Shown in pieces: positions 5,152 through 8,240 of a stretch of DNA of 8,240 nt (its first letter is position 1; each line of letters opens with the position of its first letter). The notes beneath the pieces were generated by a model that worked only from the letters and a program-made list of their open reading frames with translations, made no database searches and was not told the DNA's origin. The stretch lies in assembly GCA_934338765.1 (NCBI GenBank), contig CAKRHL010000087.1:1-8240 (forward strand), given 5' to 3'. The translations under genes were made by a program, and so were the position numbers. This DNA comes from an uncultured Lachnospiraceae bacterium. GTDB lineage: Bacteria; Bacillota; Clostridia; Lachnospirales; Lachnospiraceae.

Positions 5152-7047
5152 CTAGCGGTTCTTTTTCTTATTGCAGTACATCAGTGTATCCGCCTCTCCG
5201 ATCATCTGCTCAATATTCAGATCCCGCGACCGTTCCTGTATAACCACTCCGATACTGGCTGTGATCTGATATGGCTTCCGATCTACTCCCTCTGTCCGGT
5301 CAATATACTCCTGAAGCCGCTGTCCCAGAATCTCCTCTGTCAGCTCCGTCACATCATCTGCAAAAACAACACTGTCAAACTCATCCCCGCCGAACCGGGC
5401 ACATACCGCTTCCTTACCACAGATTGCCTTCACTCCATGGGCCAGGGTACAGATTGCAAAGTCTCCCTCTGCATGACCATAAGTATCATTGATATGTTTT
5501 AACCGGTTCATATCCACCGATACAAGCACCGCATACTTTCGTTTTGTCTCTGACAGCATTCTCGAAAAATGCTTGTAAAAACCCCGGCGGTTATACAGCT
5601 CTGTCATAGCATCCAGTTCTGACAGTTTCGCCAGTTCCTTATTGGCACGGAGCAGATTTTGTTTCAGCGTATTTAACTGCTGGTTCTGCAACACCAGATT
5701 GATGGAATTAGAAAGAAACATACTAAACTCATCGCATCTCTGCACATCTCTCTGATGAATATCGTGAAAACCATCTACCGAATAACCATACACCGTTTTT
5801 CCGGCATTGAGTACACGAACCAGAATGATCTCCCAGCTGTCCGCCTGCGCATTTAATATGTCAAACCATTTCTCTATCGGAAAATGCTCCCCTGGTTCCT
5901 GAAAGCTTCCATCACCACCACACATCAGAGTAACCATGGAGCGGTATTTACCATTGACCTCTGCCCCTTCAAGCAGCTCCTCTTTCACCGCCGCATACCG
6001 GAAATAATTGCGCCAGATATATTCTGTCTTTGGCAGGATCTGCGCCAGATCACGCAGAGAACGCAGTGGCAGTGCCGATGTCAGCAGCTCATTCATCGCA
6101 TGGGTATGCCAGGCACAATCTCCCAGAGAATCCGCCAGTCCACGGATGATCTCATTTCTGTTGATCGTCCCAGCAACGGGACATCCACAGGACTCATTTT
6201 TTTCCAGACAGTATCGAATGGAATACGCCTCCGGCCGGATCTGTCCGGTTTCTCTCCATTCCTCGATCTTATCAAAAATAAACCACACCGCCCCCTCATA
6301 ATCCGGGGCACAGGTTGCCAGAACCGGACGATAATACTTACCGTCATTCACACCGTCAAATCCGGTCACGATCACATCCTCCGGCACCTGATATCCGGCC
6401 TCTTCCAGCACATTACACGCAACCAATGCCATGACATCATTGGCACAGACAATTGCCTCCGGCATCGGCAGAGCAGATCTGAGAAATCGTTCCATCTCTT
6501 TCCTTGCAGGTACCTCCCAGAACTGCCCGTACCCGACCCGTTCCTCCTCAAAGGCGATCCCATTGTCCTCCAACACTTTCCGATAGACACGCACTCTTTC
6601 CTCGGAAATTGCGTGGTCATGAAAGCCTGCCAGCATATTGATGCGGCGTGCGCCGTGCTCCTCCACCACATGGCGTACCATTTCCTCAAATCCGGAGGTA
6701 TAATCATGACGGATCGGATAGCAGTCTCCGGCCTCCCGGTCCATACAAAAACACGGTATCCGACGTCTCCGGGCAATCCCTGCAACCCCATCGATCAGAT
6801 CCCTGTTCTTGATGGTCTCACCCAAAATCACAAAAGCATCCAAGGGCAGATATTCGGACAGACCACACAGCTCCAGCTCAGCCGCTGTACGATCCACTGC
6901 CACCGGATCGGTCGTATCCAGAGAAAAGATAACAAACTTGTATCCCTCTTTTTGACCAAGATTCTGCATTGCATGTATAAAGTTCAGATTGTTCTCTTCA
7001 AAGGTTCTTGCTACAAATAAACCGATCAATTTTGTATTATCTGCCAT
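5152..7047 (-). CDS. Diguanylate cyclase with LacI-type sensor domain (GGDEF)
   Basis: This cytoplasmic enzyme should make cyclic di-GMP from two GTP. Of its 631 residues, about 5-280 resemble a LacI/GalR periplasmic-binding-type ligand domain (CANDVMALVACNVLEEAGYQ, then VPEDVIVTGFDGV), without the DNA-binding headpiece. Residues 281-435 are an unassigned middle region beginning with ESCGCP. A coiled-coil-like signalling helix (about 440-478) leads into a GGDEF domain (about 479-631). The active site is intact: D512, N520, D529 and GGDEF at 553-557. The inhibitory I-site RxxD is absent (GKEA at 544-547), so product feedback by that route is unlikely. No signal peptide or membrane segment is visible, so the ligand would be intracellular, perhaps a sugar. 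A TGA two codons before the ATG fixes the start; the ribosome site is a weak GGGG. Confidence 0.92.
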   Translation of the reverse strand: MADNTKLIGLFVARTFEENNLNFIHAMQNLGQKEGYKFVIFSLDTTDPVAVDRTAAELELCGLSEYLPLDAFVILGETIKNRDLIDGVAGIARRRRIPCFCMDREAGDCYPIRHDYTSGFEEMVRHVVEEHGARRINMLAGFHDHAISEERVRVYRKVLEDNGIAFEEERVGYGQFWEVPARKEMERFLRSALPMPEAIVCANDVMALVACNVLEEAGYQVPEDVIVTGFDGVNDGKYYRPVLATCAPDYEGAVWFIFDKIEEWRETGQIRPEAYSIRYCLEKNESCGCPVAGTINRNEIIRGLADSLGDCAWHTHAMNELLTSALPLRSLRDLAQILPKTEYIWRNYFRYAAVKEELLEGAEVNGKYRSMVTLMCGGDGSFQEPGEHFPIEKWFDILNAQADSWEIILVRVLNAGKTVYGYSVDGFHDIHQRDVQRCDEFSMFLSNSINLVLQNQQLNTLKQNLLRANKELAKLSELDAMTELYNRRGFYKHFSRMLSETKRKYAVLVSVDMNRLKHINDTYGHAEGDFAICTLAHGVKAICGKEAVCARFGGDEFDSVVFADDVTELTEEILGQRLQEYIDRTEGVDRKPYQITASIGVVIQERSRDLNIEQMIGEADTLMYCNKKKNR

Positions 7048-7113
7048 AACTCATACCCCGCATCTTTCGCTCATAATGTTTCATACATTCCGTACTTACC
7101 GCATCTGCACTAT

Positions 7114-7142
7114 TTTGTACTCAGCGTACCATAAAATGTCCG
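7114..7142 (-). promoter_or_regulatory. Possible promoter of the diguanylate cyclase gene
   Basis: On the minus strand CGGACA (7142-7137) and TACAAA (7119-7114) are 17 bp apart, each matching four of six sigma-A consensus bases. The spacer starts with TTTTATGGT, so the segment GACATTTTAT is the same as at the -35 of the ABC cassette promoter. An imperfect inverted repeat, GTAC-N5-GTAC (7117-7129), lies in the spacer and -10. The promoter is modest, and readthrough from the kinase gene is an alternative. Confidence 0.35.
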
Positions 7143-7160
7143 GAGTTGCAACAGATCCCT

Positions 7161-8195
7161 TTATAATCTGAGATATATCGAAAAAATATTTCCTCTCTCC
7201 GTTTCCTTCACAGAAATATAACCTCCCTGCCGCAGCGCAATCTCTCTGGTGATATAAAGCCCCAGCCCGATCCCTTCCTTTCCTGTACTGTTCTCTCCTC
7301 TGTAAAATCTCTTGAAAATACGGTTCTGTTCCTCCCGCGAGATCGCGCCGTTATGATCCTCCACGGAAATCTCCGCAAAAAGTCCCAGCTTTCGAACAGA
7401 CAAAATGACCTCCTTCTTCTCTGCTTTTTCCGAATATTTCACAGCATTATCCAGCAGATTAAAAACCGCTTCTGCCGTCCAGTCTGCATCAAACTGTGCT
7501 TCCGTATCCCTTTCCCTGTCCTCTCTGTAAATAATCTCGCATCCCATCTGACGGGCTTTTGGATAAATATCCTTGACCGCCTTCAATACCGTTTCACTGA
7601 TCCTGTTATGCCCGCATTTCAGATGGATCAGTCCTGTCTCCAGCCTTGATATCCTGATCATATTTTCCGACAGGAAATTCAGCCGTTCCACCGACTTACA
7701 GATAATATCCACATATTCCCTGTACTGATTTTCGGACAGATTGTCCTTCTGAAGAAAGCGGCTGTACATTTTCAGATTGGCCAGAGGCGTTTTTAACTGG
7801 TGGGACAGGTCTGATATGATCCCTTTCATCCGCTCCTGCTCCTGTCTCGTCAGCTCGTTCTGATGACGCATCCTCCGGATCAGCTTCGCTGCATTGGCCT
7901 GCAGCTTGGAAAGCATAGTGTCTTCCGTCTCCGGAAACACCTCCCTCTCCTCAAGCTCCATCAACGTGTCCAATAAATCGGATAGCTCCTGCACTACTGA
8001 CATAATATATTTCTGATCCGTCCGATGCATCTGATACACCATTTCATCCAGAAGCAGGCAGGCCGCACCCACGATGCAGCCTGCCGTATTTTTTTCTGTC
8101 GCCCATACAATATAAACCGGAACCACCACTGTGATCACCACGCACAGGATAATGATAAGATTCTTTTTGTTCTGATAGGATTCCCTGACCTTCAA
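7161..8195 (-). CDS. Sensor histidine kinase, short two-helix type
   Basis: This is the membrane sensor kinase of a two-component system, 344 residues. Two N-terminal helices (about 12-32 and 38-54) are joined by only a few residues, so there is no extracellular sensor domain; signals are probably sensed in the membrane or through a partner. The HisKA box is ISDLSHQLKTPLANLK with phospho-accepting H132. The ATPase domain has the N-box with N246 and N250 (FNLLDNAVKYS), F-box IFKRFYRG and G2 box GIGLGLYI (308-315). The G1 box is unusual: DHNGAI (280-285) has N and A where DxGxGI has glycines. The start is TTG, supported by AGGGGGG 8 bases upstream; the frame is closed by TGA codons above it. 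It follows a probable response regulator gene by 21 bp. Confidence 0.92.
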   Translation of the reverse strand: MKVRESYQNKKNLIIILCVVITVVVPVYIVWATEKNTAGCIVGAACLLLDEMVYQMHRTDQKYIMSVVQELSDLLDTLMELEEREVFPETEDTMLSKLQANAAKLIRRMRHQNELTRQEQERMKGIISDLSHQLKTPLANLKMYSRFLQKDNLSENQYREYVDIICKSVERLNFLSENMIRISRLETGLIHLKCGHNRISETVLKAVKDIYPKARQMGCEIIYREDRERDTEAQFDADWTAEAVFNLLDNAVKYSEKAEKKEVILSVRKLGLFAEISVEDHNGAISREEQNRIFKRFYRGENSTGKEGIGLGLYITREIALRQGGYISVKETERGNIFSIYLRL

Positions 8196-8203
8196 CGACT
8201 GAT

Positions 8204-8210
8204 CCCCCCT
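8204..8210 (-). promoter_or_regulatory. Ribosome binding site supporting a TTG start of the kinase gene
   Basis: The minus strand reads AGGGGGG, 8 bases before the TTG at 8195-8193. No in-frame ATG or GTG lies between this site and the upstream stop codons, so TTG is the most plausible initiation codon. Confidence 0.6.
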
Positions 8211-8216
8211 GTCTCA

Positions 8217-8240
8217 TCACATGTCACCAAACGTATATCC
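8217..8240 (-). CDS. C-terminal end of a probable OmpR-type response regulator (partial)
   Basis: Only the last seven codons are in the window: GYTFGDM, then TGA at 8219-8217. OmpR/PhoB-family regulators commonly end in a VxGxGYxF strand of the winged helix, which GYTF fits. The gene lies 21 bp upstream of a sensor histidine kinase gene on the same strand, the standard regulator-kinase order. Identity therefore rests on context plus a four-residue match and is probable, not proven. Confidence 0.55.
   Translation of the reverse strand, partial: GYTFGDM

Noticed and set aside
5092..5502. A plus-strand frame starting in the terminator stem
   Set aside because: It begins inside the terminator hairpin and is antisense to the GGDEF domain.
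5884..7020. A 378-codon open frame on the plus strand opposite the diguanylate cyclase gene
   Set aside because: It lies wholly antisense to a gene with clear domains, its protein is rich in H, Q, P and R with no recognisable motif, and it has no good ribosome site. It is a shadow of the cyclase codon pattern.
7144..7151. The palindrome GTTGCAAC after the kinase stop as a terminator
   Set aside because: It is only 8 bases in total, has no room for a loop and is not followed by a T-run.

Overview
The window looks like the chromosome of a Gram-positive gut anaerobe in the Clostridia, most likely Lachnospiraceae. This is inferred from protein style (a NatA/YhaQ-type ABC pair, short YgzD-like XRE regulators, an Uma2 relic, LSHQLKTPL-type histidine kinases), from GGAGG-like ribosome sites and from a near-consensus sigma-A promoter. 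No RNA gene, insertion sequence, CRISPR array or phage gene was recognised.

Layout. Left edge (minus strand): the first codons of a gene, probably an anti-sigma factor, overlap the end of an ECF-like sigma factor gene. Next, on the plus strand, is a decayed C-terminal piece of an Uma2-family (DUF820) endonuclease gene. Its stop overlaps the 3' end of a convergent Cof-type HAD phosphatase gene (minus). The HAD gene is divergent from a four-gene plus-strand cassette: ABC ATPase, ABC-2 permease, a five-helix membrane protein of unknown function and a 65-residue XRE regulator. The cassette has a strong promoter (TTGACA, 17 bp, TATACT) and ends in a very long, perfect, bidirectional terminator. 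On the other side of that terminator, a 631-residue diguanylate cyclase is encoded on the minus strand, with a LacI-type sugar-binding-like sensor half and no membrane segment. Behind it are a two-helix sensor histidine kinase with a TTG start and, at the right edge, the last codons of what is probably its OmpR-type response regulator.

How the parts may work together. The window is dominated by signalling modules: sigma/anti-sigma, a regulator-linked exporter, a c-di-GMP enzyme and a two-component system. The ABC pair with the membrane protein and XRE regulator looks like one self-regulated export or stress cassette. The histidine kinase and response regulator form an operon that may read into the cyclase gene, since no terminator is visible between them. 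A GACATTTTAT element lies at the -35 region of both the ABC promoter and the probable cyclase promoter, a possible but unproven regulatory link. I see no clear new system. The points most worth checking are the cyclase architecture, the shared promoter element, the Uma2 remnant and the kinase's altered G1 box.
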